Part shown: positions 54,491 to 61,942 of the stretch, in pieces
Layout: the number at the start of each line of letters is the position of its first letter
How positions within the stretch are numbered: the first letter of the stretch is position 1
DNA from: Paracoccaceae bacterium
Lineage (GTDB): Bacteria; Pseudomonadota; Alphaproteobacteria; Rhodobacterales; Rhodobacteraceae
Reading direction: 5' to 3'
DNA: 64,000 bases
Assembly: GCA_014762635.1 (NCBI GenBank)
Contig: JABURR010000047.1
Coordinates: 1 to 64,000, forward strand
Notes under the pieces: generated by a model
Seen by the model: the letters and a program-made list of their open reading frames with translations, nothing else
Told to the model about the DNA's origin: nothing
Databases searched by the model: none
Position numbers and translations under genes: made by a program

Positions 54491-54772
54491 TTAGATCGAA
54501 TGATCAGTAATGAACCGATATGTCTTCTTTCGAATGGGCTCACCCTTGAACTGGAGAAGCTTGCTGCCCTGAGCCGCCTTTCGCATGGATTCTTGGAGGC
54601 TCAGTTTAGCCTGTTCCGTCACAAAAGCCTTTACTTCTTTGACAACGTTTTCACGCGTGTCACTGCGTCCGCAGTTGGGACAAGAAAAAACGTTGTCGTC
54701 TTTTCCATCCGAAGGGCCCTCAATCGGTACGCGACAAGTGCCACAAAGAATGTTTTGGATATCGCCACTCAT
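54491..54772 (-). CDS. small zinc-ribbon protein coupled to the GIY-YIG gene
   Basis: A 93-aa protein with two CxxC knuckles (C10/C13 and C31/C34) forming a CX2C-X17-CX2C zinc ribbon, followed by a basic helical tail (NVVKEVKAFVTEQAKLSLQESMRKAAQ). It could bind nucleic acid or act as a partner of the nuclease-like protein encoded just upstream. The start shares bases with that gene's stop (TAATG), so translation is coupled. The composition is more AT-rich than in neighbouring genes. No named family is recognised. Confidence 0.75.
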   Translation of the reverse strand: MSGDIQNILCGTCRVPIEGPSDGKDDNVFSCPNCGRSDTRENVVKEVKAFVTEQAKLSLQESMRKAAQGSKLLQFKGEPIRKKTYRFITDHSI

Positions 54773-55122
54773 TAGCGGAAACCTCCCAAAACGTTCTGGG
54801 CATTGGCAACAGGATTCAAACCGTGTCGAAGATCAGTTTCAATGCGCAAGCGCTCGGCTTCGCCAGCCACGACAAGCACAGCGATATGGGTCATACCGCG
54901 ACGAGCGGCCCGACCGTAGCCATCGTGAGAGTGAATACCAACATTCAATCTTTGTTCGAAGGACTGGGTTTCACCAACGTAGAGCGCTTCCCAACTCCCA
55001 GGAGTAATCTGTCGACAGAAGATATAGACACCTGAGACCGCGTTGAACTGCGTCCCGTTGGGGTACGCTTCGAAGGTGTACGATTTACCGCTCGCACCGC
55101 GCCAAGAAATATTGAAAGCCAT
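54772..55122 (-). CDS. stand-alone GIY-YIG nuclease-like protein
   Basis: A 116-aa protein. GVYIF (31-35) and LYVGET (47-52) are the GIY and YIG strands with Y33 and Y48. R58 in SFEQRL and E95 in RIETDLRH match the catalytic arginine and metal-binding glutamate of the family. N103 in GLNPVANAQ is the usual conserved Asn. All key residues are present, so it is probably active. It has no DNA-binding domain of its own, and the zinc-ribbon gene that follows may supply one (inference). AAGGAG precedes the ATG but is folded into a hairpin. Confidence 0.85.
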   Translation of the reverse strand: MAFNISWRGASGKSYTFEAYPNGTQFNAVSGVYIFCRQITPGSWEALYVGETQSFEQRLNVGIHSHDGYGRAARRGMTHIAVLVVAGEAERLRIETDLRHGLNPVANAQNVLGGFR

Positions 55123-55126
55123 TTTG

Positions 55127-55142
55127 GGCTCCTTTTGGAGCC
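55127..55142 (-). promoter_or_regulatory. hairpin masking the GIY-YIG ribosome site
   Basis: On the minus-strand mRNA, GGCTCC-AAAA-GGAGCC forms a perfect 6-bp stem. The Shine-Dalgarno bases AAGGAG span its loop and 3' arm, ending 6 nt before the ATG at 55122. Translation should depend on opening this stem. Confidence 0.5.
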
Positions 55143-55152
55143 GCAGGATGGC

Positions 55153-55181
55153 TTGACGATTTCGCTGAATCAGTGGATAAT
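55153..55181 (+). promoter_or_regulatory. strong sigma-70 promoter for the candidate small RNA
   Basis: TTGACG (55153-55158), 17 nt and GATAAT (55176-55181) make the best consensus promoter in the accessory region, with a start near 55,188. The palindrome ACGAATTCGT (55188-55197) sits at the start point and could be an operator. Confidence 0.6.
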
Positions 55182-55187
55182 ATCAGC

Positions 55188-55266
55188 ACGAATTCGTACA
55201 AATCTGCCTTCCTACGGCAGGTCAATTTTGAGGCGACGGGTCTAGCCACCCGTCGCCTTTTCTATT
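55188..55266 (+). ncRNA. candidate small RNA of about 75 nt
   Basis: Predicted transcript from the promoter at 55,153 to an intrinsic terminator. A first hairpin CTGCC-N7-GGCAG (55204-55220) exposes TTCCTAC in its loop. The terminator stem GGCGACGGGT (55232-55241)/ACCCGTCGCC (55248-55257), loop CTAGCC, is followed by TTTTCTATT. No open frame of note occurs. The only upstream plus-strand gene ends 770 bp away, so the terminator needs a local transcript. Expression is unproven. Confidence 0.5.
55197..55225 (-). promoter_or_regulatory. possible promoter of the GIY-YIG/zinc-ribbon pair
   Basis: On the minus strand TTGACC (55225-55220), 17 nt and TTTGTA (55202-55197) would start near 55,190, giving a leader of about 65 nt that includes the masking hairpin. 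It overlaps the small-RNA gene head-to-head. Confidence 0.35.
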
Positions 55267-55338
55267 GTACCTGATTCGTTCGCTACAGCATAGAGTTTGT
55301 GGCGAAAATATGGCGTTATACAAAATATGTTAGATCGC

Positions 55339-55366
55339 ACGAGGTTCGAATCCCCGCTCCGCTAGC
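55339..55366 (+). other. tRNA 3'-end-like fragment at the edge of the AT-rich island
   Basis: The bases CGAGG-TTCGAAT-CCCCG resemble a T arm (one mismatch), followed by an acceptor-like CTCCGCT, with AT-rich sequence before and GC-rich sequence after. No matching 5' half is present. Such fragments are left when elements integrate into tRNA genes, so this may be an attachment-site remnant. Confidence 0.35.
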
Positions 55367-55494
55367 CGACCGGCCCCGCCATGATGCTCTGTCTAATCAT
55401 ACATGACGGCTTTCCTGTCCCGGTGCGGCAGACTGATTCCCGACGAACACCTAAACCCCAAACCGTCAAATTTGCTCCGTAAGACCATAAAGCA

Positions 55495-55520
55495 AAGGCG
55501 CGGGGTCTCCCCCGCGCCTT
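55495..55520. terminator. terminator of the aldehyde dehydrogenase gene, possibly bidirectional
   Basis: Perfect 11-bp arms AAGGCGCGGGG (55495-55505) and CCCCGCGCCTT (55510-55520) enclose TCTC. TTTGCTTTA follows on the minus strand and TCCGTTT on the plus strand. It begins 20 nt after the dehydrogenase stop. Confidence 0.8.
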
Positions 55521-55540
55521 TCCGTTTCCGCGGGTCCCGC

Positions 55541-56989
55541 TCAGAACGGGTAGTGCTGGTGCGGGTCCTCGATGGTGATCCAGCGCAGTTCGGTGAACTC
55601 ATCCACGCCGGCCGAGCCGCCGAAGCGACCGTAACCGGAGTTCTTCACCCCGCCGAAGGGCATCTGCGCCTCGTCATGCACCGTGGGGCCGTTGATGTGG
55701 CAAATGCCGCTCTCGATCCGCTTGGCCAGCTTCAGCGCCTTCTGCACGTCGCCGCTGTAGATCGAAGCCGACAGCCCGTATTCGGTGTCATTGGCCAGTT
55801 CCACCGCGTGATCGGCGTCCTTCGCGCGGACGATGCAGACCACCGGGCCAAAGCTTTCCTCGCGGAAGAGCCGCATGTCCTGCGTGACCTTGTCGACAAT
55901 GGTCGCGGGCATGATCGTGCCCGCCTCGGGCCCGCCGGTGACCAGCACGCCCCCCTTGGAAAGCGCGTCGTCAATCAGCCCGTCCACCTTGTCGATGGTC
56001 GCCCGATCGATGACCGAGCCCAGAACGACCGGCTCGCGCGGGTCGCCATGGGGTAGATCGGCGGCCTTCTTGGCGAATTTCTCGACGAAGGCATCGGCGA
56101 CCTTCTCATCCACGATGATGCGCTCGGTCGACATGCAGATCTGGCCCTGGTTCATGAAGGCGCCGAAGGCCGCGCCGTTCACCGCCGCGTCCAGATCGGC
56201 GTCGTCCAGCACCAGCATCGGGGCCTTGCCGCCCAGTTCCAGCAGCACCGGTTTCAGATGCTTCGCCGCCGTCTCGGCGATGATCCGGCCCACGCGGGTG
56301 GAGCCGGTGAAGTTGATGCGCTTGACCTTCGGATGCTCGATCAGGCGCGTCACCACCTCGGGCGCGTCCTCGGCGGCATGGGTCACGATGTTGATTACGC
56401 CCTTGGGCAGCCCAGCTTCCTCGAAGCATTCGGCGATCATCAGGTGCAGGTGCGGGCACATCTCGCTGGCTTTCAGCACTACGGTGTTGCCGCAGGCGAT
56501 GGGCATGGCGACCGCGCGCATCCCCAGGATAACCGGCGCGTTCCAGGGCGCCATGCCCACCAGAACGCCCACCGGCTGACGCACCGCCATTGCGAAGTTG
56601 CCGGGCTTGTCGGAAGGCACGATCTCGCCCTTGATCTGGGTGGTCATCGCCGCCGCCTCGCGCAGGACCTTGGCGGCGAACATCACGTTGAAGCCGATCC
56701 AGGGACCGGTGGCGCCGGTTTCGGCCACGCCGACCTCGATGAACCTGGGCGTCTTTTCTTCCAGGATATCGGCCGCCTTCATCAGGATCTCGCGCCGCTT
56801 GCCGGGGCCTTCCTCGGACCAGTCCGGGAACGCCTTCGCCGCCGCCTCGACCGCGCGGTCCACGTCCACGGCCTTCGCCGCGGGCGCCTTGGTCGCGACC
56901 TCGCCGGTCACCGGATCCCTGCGCTCGAAAACCGTCTTGTCCTTGGCGGCACTCTGCTTGCCGCCGATCAACAGCTCGATCTCAGCCAT
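55541..56989 (-). CDS. aldehyde dehydrogenase (aromatic/vanillin-salicylaldehyde type)
   Basis: A 482-aa NAD(P)-dependent aldehyde dehydrogenase with N150 (APWNAPVILG), general base E251 (LLELGGKAP) and nucleophile C285 (FMNQGQICMSTER). MNQGQICMST and WIGFNVMFAAKVLREAA resemble enzymes for vanillin, salicylaldehyde or benzaldehyde. I chose the ATG at 56989, which has GAGGAGG 9 nt upstream. It is divergent from a ThDP-dependent decarboxylase-like gene, which suggests it oxidises the aldehyde that enzyme releases (inference). Confidence 0.9.
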   Translation of the reverse strand: MAEIELLIGGKQSAAKDKTVFERRDPVTGEVATKAPAAKAVDVDRAVEAAAKAFPDWSEEGPGKRREILMKAADILEEKTPRFIEVGVAETGATGPWIGFNVMFAAKVLREAAAMTTQIKGEIVPSDKPGNFAMAVRQPVGVLVGMAPWNAPVILGMRAVAMPIACGNTVVLKASEMCPHLHLMIAECFEEAGLPKGVINIVTHAAEDAPEVVTRLIEHPKVKRINFTGSTRVGRIIAETAAKHLKPVLLELGGKAPMLVLDDADLDAAVNGAAFGAFMNQGQICMSTERIIVDEKVADAFVEKFAKKAADLPHGDPREPVVLGSVIDRATIDKVDGLIDDALSKGGVLVTGGPEAGTIMPATIVDKVTQDMRLFREESFGPVVCIVRAKDADHAVELANDTEYGLSASIYSGDVQKALKLAKRIESGICHINGPTVHDEAQMPFGGVKNSGYGRFGGSAGVDEFTELRWITIEDPHQHYPF

Positions 56990-57144
56990 CTGCAGTTTCC
57001 TCCTCATTCGACAGTTTCACCCTTTGATCTGCTCTTCGCACGGGCGGGGACAATTGACAATGTTCACCAAACCCCGTGTCAAAGCCACGAAAATGCGTTA
57101 TGTTCCATGTTTGGCGCGGGAAGAGGACGCCGAGGAGGACGGTC

Positions 57145-58878
57145 ATGAAAGACACCACACAGCCGGTGCCCGAAGAGGCCGGAACGCTCACCGCCGGCGG
57201 CGCGATCTTCAGCCGCCTCAAGGCGCTTGGCGTCGACTACGTCTTCACCAACTCCGGCACCGATTTTCCCCCGATCATCGAGGGCCTGGCCGAGGCCGAC
57301 GCCAAGGGCATCGACCTGCCCCGCGCGCTGGTCATCCCGCATGAACACGCCGCGATGGGCATGGCGCATGGCTATTACCTGATGACGGGCCGCGCCCAGT
57401 CGGTGATGCTGCACACCAACGTGGGCCTGGCCAACGGCGCCATCGGCGCGATCAACGCGGCCTGTGAGCATATCCCGATGCTGCTCATGTCGGGCCGCAC
57501 ACCCGTGACCGAAAAGGATCGCCTTGGCGCGCGCACCGTTCCCATCGCCTGGGGACAGGAAATGCGCGACCAGACAGCGCTGGTGCGCGAAAGCTGCAAG
57601 TGGGACTATGAACTGCGCTTCCCCGAACAGATCGGCGAGGTGCTGGACCGCGCCGCCGCCATCGCCAATTCCACGCCCAAGGGGCCGGTCTACCTGTCGC
57701 TCCCGCGCGAGGTGCTGTGCGAGGAGATCGACGAAAGCGTCATCGCCGGGCCGCCGTCCATGACGCCCGTCACCGGCGCGCCCAACCCCGCCGACATCGC
57801 CCGCGCGGCGGACCTGCTGGCGGGGGCGGAAAAACCGCTCATCATCTCGCAGCGCGGGGTGGGTGACGCCGACAGCTTCGCCGCCTTCGCCGACTGGGTG
57901 CAGGACTGGGGCATCGGCGTCTGCAGCTGGTGGGCCACGCATCTGTCGATCTCGACCGAGCACCCCTGCCACATCGGCCCGAACCCCAAGCGCCACCTGG
58001 AAGAGGCCGACGTGGTTCTGGTGATCGACAGCCTCGCGCCCTGGTGGCCGGATGAGCACCCGGTCCCGGCGGACACCAAGGTCATCCACATCGGCCCCGA
58101 TCCACTGTTTTCCCGATTCCCGGTGCGCAATTTCCGCGCCGATATCGCCATCGCGGGCGAAAGTCGCCTGACGATCCCCGCGCTGATCGCCGCGATGGAG
58201 GGTCTGCCCCGCAACGACGAGAGCATCCGCACCCGCCGCCGCGCGCTGGAAGAGGCCTCGACCGGAACCCGCAAGGGGATGCGCTGGTACGCCGCCTCGC
58301 GCAACGGGATCGGCATCACGAAAGAGTGGTTCTCGACCCGTCTCGGCAAGGCGCTTGAACCCCACACCTCCAGCGTCTTTTCCGAGCTTGGAACGATGCT
58401 GGGGATGCTCTCCCGGACCGAGCACAAATCTTGGTTCCAGGAGCCCCATTCCGGCGGGCTGGGCTGGTCCTTCCCCACGGCACTCGGCGCGCAACTGGCC
58501 GAACCCGATCGCGTCTGCGTGGCCACCATGGGCGACGGCTCCTACATGTTCGCCAACCCCACCGTCTGCCACCAGATCGCCGAGGCGCTGGAGCTTCCGG
58601 TGCTGGTCATCGTGCTCAACAACGAGGAATGGGGCGCGGTGCGCAAATCCGTGACCGACCTCTACCCCCGCGGCCATGCCGCGCGCGCCAACCGGATGCC
58701 GCTCACGGCGCTCGCCCCCTCGCCCGACTTCACGCTGACCGCCCAGGCCAGCCGCGCCTGGACGAAAAAGATCACCCGCGCCGACGAGGTCGACGAGGCC
58801 CTGGCCGAGGCGTTGAACGTCGTCACCCAAGAGCGCCGCCAGGTCCTGCTGGAAGTGAAAACGCTACCGGGGTTCTGA
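57145..58878 (+). CDS. thiamine pyrophosphate-dependent decarboxylase-like enzyme
   Basis: A 577-aa member of the acetolactate synthase/benzoylformate decarboxylase superfamily. The cofactor glutamate is E67 (IPHEHAAMGMAHGYY). The ThDP/Mg motif starts at G463 (GDGSYMFANPT) and continues to the conserved NN of VLNNEEWGA. The central domain (PLIISQRGVGD) is the variable one. The start at 57145 has GAGGAGG 6 nt upstream. The substrate is unknown; the divergent aldehyde dehydrogenase points to a 2-oxo acid giving an aldehyde, such as phenylglyoxylate, but an acyl-CoA or sulfo-substrate lyase is also possible. Confidence 0.87.
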   Translation: MKDTTQPVPEEAGTLTAGGAIFSRLKALGVDYVFTNSGTDFPPIIEGLAEADAKGIDLPRALVIPHEHAAMGMAHGYYLMTGRAQSVMLHTNVGLANGAIGAINAACEHIPMLLMSGRTPVTEKDRLGARTVPIAWGQEMRDQTALVRESCKWDYELRFPEQIGEVLDRAAAIANSTPKGPVYLSLPREVLCEEIDESVIAGPPSMTPVTGAPNPADIARAADLLAGAEKPLIISQRGVGDADSFAAFADWVQDWGIGVCSWWATHLSISTEHPCHIGPNPKRHLEEADVVLVIDSLAPWWPDEHPVPADTKVIHIGPDPLFSRFPVRNFRADIAIAGESRLTIPALIAAMEGLPRNDESIRTRRRALEEASTGTRKGMRWYAASRNGIGITKEWFSTRLGKALEPHTSSVFSELGTMLGMLSRTEHKSWFQEPHSGGLGWSFPTALGAQLAEPDRVCVATMGDGSYMFANPTVCHQIAEALELPVLVIVLNNEEWGAVRKSVTDLYPRGHAARANRMPLTALAPSPDFTLTAQASRAWTKKITRADEVDEALAEALNVVTQERRQVLLEVKTLPGF

Positions 58879-58908
58879 GAGGGCGAAGGGCGTTGAGGGG
58901 CGTGAGCC

Positions 58909-59751
58909 TCAGAAAAAAGTGACCTGCACCTCTTCGTACCGTTGCTTCAGGTCGGCAATTTCACCGTCTGTAAGGGCAATTCCATCAAGCCAGAGGCGCT
59001 TGAGCGATGGCAATTTCGCAATCCGTGGGAGGACGCCCTTGGCGGTCAGCACCTCCTGTTCATCGCAGCCTCCGACGGACAGGTATTCCAGATTCGTCAG
59101 TGCCGCCAGCATGTCGAGGTCGCTTTCCCGGATATCCAGCGCCCAGATATCCAGTTCTTTCAGTTGGGTCATCTGGCAGATGTGCCGCAGACCTGCCGGC
59201 CCGACGCGGGTCGCGCCGATGTCGAGGCGGACTATGTTTTGCGATGTCGCCAAGTCCTTGGCCATGTCGTCGTCGAGGGTCGAGCCTTCCAGATCCAGGT
59301 CCGTCAAGCTTTCGATTGCAAGAATTCTATTCAGAGCCCCGCTTGAAAGCTTCGCGTATTCGGCGCTCAGCGCGACAAGGTTCGGCAGGTCCGCGATATG
59401 CAGCAAGTCGGTACGCGCGGGCCAACCGCATGCGAAACGGTGCAGGTTGGCGGGGCGCGGCATCCCATTCAGCGAGCCGTGGTCATGCAGGCTGGAAACG
59501 TAGATGTCCTGCAGCCCCGGCGTTGCCAAAAGTTCGCGCAGCGCGGCCCGGGTCGTCTTGCTCCACAGCACGATCTTTCGAACGGACTGCCAACCCGATA
59601 TTTCGCGAGCCAGTTTCACGTTGAAAACACGTCCCGAGGAAATGTGCAGTTCATCCAAGGGGGTGTGAGGGTTCAGCGCACGGAGCTGTCTTGTGGAGGA
59701 CAGCGCGTCAATCGAGAGCCGGGAGTGTTCTGGTGTCTGCGCGTCGCCCAT
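58909..59751 (-). CDS. leucine-rich-repeat-type protein
   Basis: A 280-aa protein with repeated hydrophobic LRR-like units: LPNLVALSAEYAKLSS, IESLTDLDLEGSTLDDD, SQNIVRLDIGATRVG, MTQLKELDIWALDIRES, LTNLEYLSVGGCDEQE and LPSLKRLWLDGIALTDGE. These fit a curved ligand-binding solenoid. No signal peptide or membrane helix is visible, so it is probably cytoplasmic. I chose the ATG at 59751, which has no ribosome site but lies exactly where transcription should start. The codon use is less GC-rich than in its neighbours. The target is unknown. Confidence 0.75.
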   Translation of the reverse strand: MGDAQTPEHSRLSIDALSSTRQLRALNPHTPLDELHISSGRVFNVKLAREISGWQSVRKIVLWSKTTRAALRELLATPGLQDIYVSSLHDHGSLNGMPRPANLHRFACGWPARTDLLHIADLPNLVALSAEYAKLSSGALNRILAIESLTDLDLEGSTLDDDMAKDLATSQNIVRLDIGATRVGPAGLRHICQMTQLKELDIWALDIRESDLDMLAALTNLEYLSVGGCDEQEVLTAKGVLPRIAKLPSLKRLWLDGIALTDGEIADLKQRYEEVQVTFF

Positions 59752-59757
59752 GACCAA

Positions 59758-59785
59758 ATTATAGTGGCGTCGCGATGCCGCGTAA
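59758..59785 (-). promoter_or_regulatory. promoter placing a leaderless start at the LRR gene
   Basis: On the minus strand TTACGC (59785-59780), 16 nt and a consensus TATAAT (59763-59758) predict initiation about 7 nt downstream, at the A of the ATG at 59751. Confidence 0.5.
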
Positions 59786-59878
59786 ATGGTTGGAAAACAG
59801 TGTGTCCGGTGCGAGTTCTTGCCCGTGAGAGACACACCTCCAATCGCAGGCGGCAGGGCCGCTGCGGTGATCTGGCGG

Positions 59879-60808
59879 CTACAGCCCCTGCGCCGCCTTG
59901 AGCCGGGCCAGCGCCACCAGCGCGGCGTCGCGGCGGGCGGTGAGGGTCTCGCGGTCCTGGCTGTCGAGTTCGCGCTCCACCCCTTCGACCAGCGCCGCCT
60001 TGACCTCGTCGGTCAGCGCCGGGTGGCCCAGCGCCTTCCAGCGTTCCTCTTGCGTGGGGCCCAGGTGATCGAGATACCCGCGATAGCCCCCGGCCCCGCC
60101 GCCCATGTGATAGGTCAGGTGCGGCCCCATCAGCGCCCAGCGCATCCCCGGCCCGTAAGCGATTGCTTTGTCGACGCTTTCCACATCGGCAATCCCCTCG
60201 GCCACCAGGTAGACCGCCTCGCGGTAGAGCGCCGAGGTCAGCCGGTTCGCAAGGTGGCCCGGGACCTCTTTCTTCACCCGGATCGGCACCCGGCGCATCT
60301 GTTCGTAAAACCGTTCCGCCGCCTGCAGCGCGGCCTCGGTGGTGGCCTTGCCGGCCACCAGCTCGACCATCGGCACCAGGTGCGGCGGGTTCATCGGGTG
60401 CGCCACCAGGATGCGCCCGGGATGGCGCGCATCGCGCTGGATGTCGCTGGCCTTGAGCGAGGAGGTGCTGGAGGCGATCACAACCTCAGGGGCAATGACC
60501 TCTTCCAGCTGGCCCACGATCCGGCGCTTCATGTCGATCTTCTCGGGGCCGTTTTCCTGGATGAATTCGACATCCTTCAGCGCGGCCAGATCGGCCGAAA
60601 CCGTGGCCGCGCGCGGCGTGTCTTCCTGCGTCAGGCCAAGGTCGCGCAGATGCGGCCAGGCCGCGGCCACGAACCCTTCCAGCCGCGCGGGCGTCCCGGG
60701 GTCCGGGTCCACCACCGTGACCTCCATCCCTCGCGCAAGAAACAGGCTCGCCCAGCTCATCCCGATGAGCCCGCCGCCCACGATCCCGACCTTCCGAAAC
60801 TCCGCCAT
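59879..60808 (-). CDS. 3-hydroxyacyl-CoA dehydrogenase-family protein (lambda-crystallin/L-gulonate dehydrogenase-like)
   Basis: A 309-aa NAD-dependent dehydrogenase. The Rossmann loop is GIVGGGLIGMSWA. The central segments EFIQENGPEKIDMKRRI, IASSTSSLKASDIQ and HPMNPPHLVPMVELV match the lambda-crystallin/carnitine dehydrogenase group more closely than fatty acid beta-oxidation enzymes. The C-terminal helical domain has GYRGYLDHLG. The start is an ATG at 60808; one at 60823 would add five residues. It is divergent from the glycosyltransferase-like gene. The substrate may be L-gulonate, carnitine or a hydroxyacyl-CoA. Confidence 0.85.
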   Translation of the reverse strand: MAEFRKVGIVGGGLIGMSWASLFLARGMEVTVVDPDPGTPARLEGFVAAAWPHLRDLGLTQEDTPRAATVSADLAALKDVEFIQENGPEKIDMKRRIVGQLEEVIAPEVVIASSTSSLKASDIQRDARHPGRILVAHPMNPPHLVPMVELVAGKATTEAALQAAERFYEQMRRVPIRVKKEVPGHLANRLTSALYREAVYLVAEGIADVESVDKAIAYGPGMRWALMGPHLTYHMGGGAGGYRGYLDHLGPTQEERWKALGHPALTDEVKAALVEGVERELDSQDRETLTARRDAALVALARLKAAQGL

Positions 60809-60940
60809 CCCGCGACCCCGCATCTTGTCCAGCCCCGGTGATCGACTTTTTCGCAAGGGGGCGCAAGGGCGCGGGAAAGGCGCTTCCACCCCGCCCGGCC
60901 CGAAGCTAGTCTGATCGGGCAGAAGGGACCGCGCAGAAGC

Positions 60941-61942
60941 ATGGCACAACGGGCCGGACAGCCGGAAAAGTTCAACGTGATGGTGGTGGGCCAGCGCGGG
61001 CGCGTGGGGTTCGAGGCGTTGCTGTTCGCGGCCTCGTTCCGGCGGTTCAATCCCGACTTCCCTGGCCGGCTGATCGTGGCCGAGCCACAGCCCGGGCCCC
61101 TTTGGCCCAGTGACCCGCGAATGCCGGAATTCCTGCGCGATGCGCTGGCGGATTTCGGCGCCGAGGTGGTCCCCTTCGAAAGCCGCCTCTTCGGCCACGC
61201 CTATCCCCACGGCAACAAGATCGAAGGCCTCGCCGCCCTGCCCGAGGGTGAGTCGTTCCTGTTCTTAGACAGCGATACCTTGGTGACCGGGGACCTTGGA
61301 AAGATCCCGTTCGATTTCAACCGCCCCTCGGCCTCCATGCGGCGGTCGAACACCTGGCCGGTGATCGAGCTTTACGGGCCGGGATATACCAAGACCTGGA
61401 AAGCGCTTTACGACCGGTTCGGGCTGGAGTTCGAAACCAGTCTCGACCTGTCGAAGCCGGATGAATACTGGGAGCGGTATCTCTACTTCAACGCGGGCTG
61501 GTTCTTCGGCCCCTGCCCGCGCAAGTTCGGCCAGCGCTTTGCGGAATATGCCGCCAGCATCCGCGACGACCCGCCGCCGGAGCTGGTGTGCCAGCCGCTT
61601 TATCCCTGGCTCGACCAGATCGCCCTGCCGCTGGTGATCCATGCCTTGGGCGGCGGTCGCCCCGACGCGCGGCTGCGCGTGCTGGACGGGGGCGCGGCCT
61701 GCCACTACCGGGCGATCCCGCTGCTTTACGCCTGGGGGAGCGACGCGCAGGTGGACCTGCTGGAAGAGATCACCGCGCCCAACAAGCTGAAGAAAGTGCT
61801 GAAGGAGCACGAGCCCTTCAAGCGGATGATCTACCAGGGACGGGGCCGCAAGGCGCGGGCGCTTTTCGACCGCAACGCCCTGCCCCGCCGCGAACAGGCG
61901 ATCCGCAACACCTTGAAACGAAACGGCTTCTGGATGCGCTAG
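60941..61942 (+). CDS. glycosyltransferase-like protein (GT-A fold, DxD motif)
   Basis: A 333-aa protein with strands and a DxD metal/nucleotide-sugar motif in FLFLDSDTLVTGDLGKIPF (about residues 106-124), as in GT8-like enzymes. LYFNAGWFFGPCPRKFG and YPWLDQIALPLVIHALGGG fit the acceptor side. It has no membrane helix. The C-terminus is basic. The donor and acceptor are unknown. Its stop overlaps that of the convergent DegT gene by the 4 bp CTAG, so the genes end on each other. Confidence 0.72.
   Translation: MAQRAGQPEKFNVMVVGQRGRVGFEALLFAASFRRFNPDFPGRLIVAEPQPGPLWPSDPRMPEFLRDALADFGAEVVPFESRLFGHAYPHGNKIEGLAALPEGESFLFLDSDTLVTGDLGKIPFDFNRPSASMRRSNTWPVIELYGPGYTKTWKALYDRFGLEFETSLDLSKPDEYWERYLYFNAGWFFGPCPRKFGQRFAEYAASIRDDPPPELVCQPLYPWLDQIALPLVIHALGGGRPDARLRVLDGGAACHYRAIPLLYAWGSDAQVDLLEEITAPNKLKKVLKEHEPFKRMIYQGRGRKARALFDRNALPRREQAIRNTLKRNGFWMR

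Noticed and set aside
57079-58830. 583-codon open frame antisense to the ThDP enzyme
   Set aside because: A composition shadow of a gene with complete ThDP motifs.
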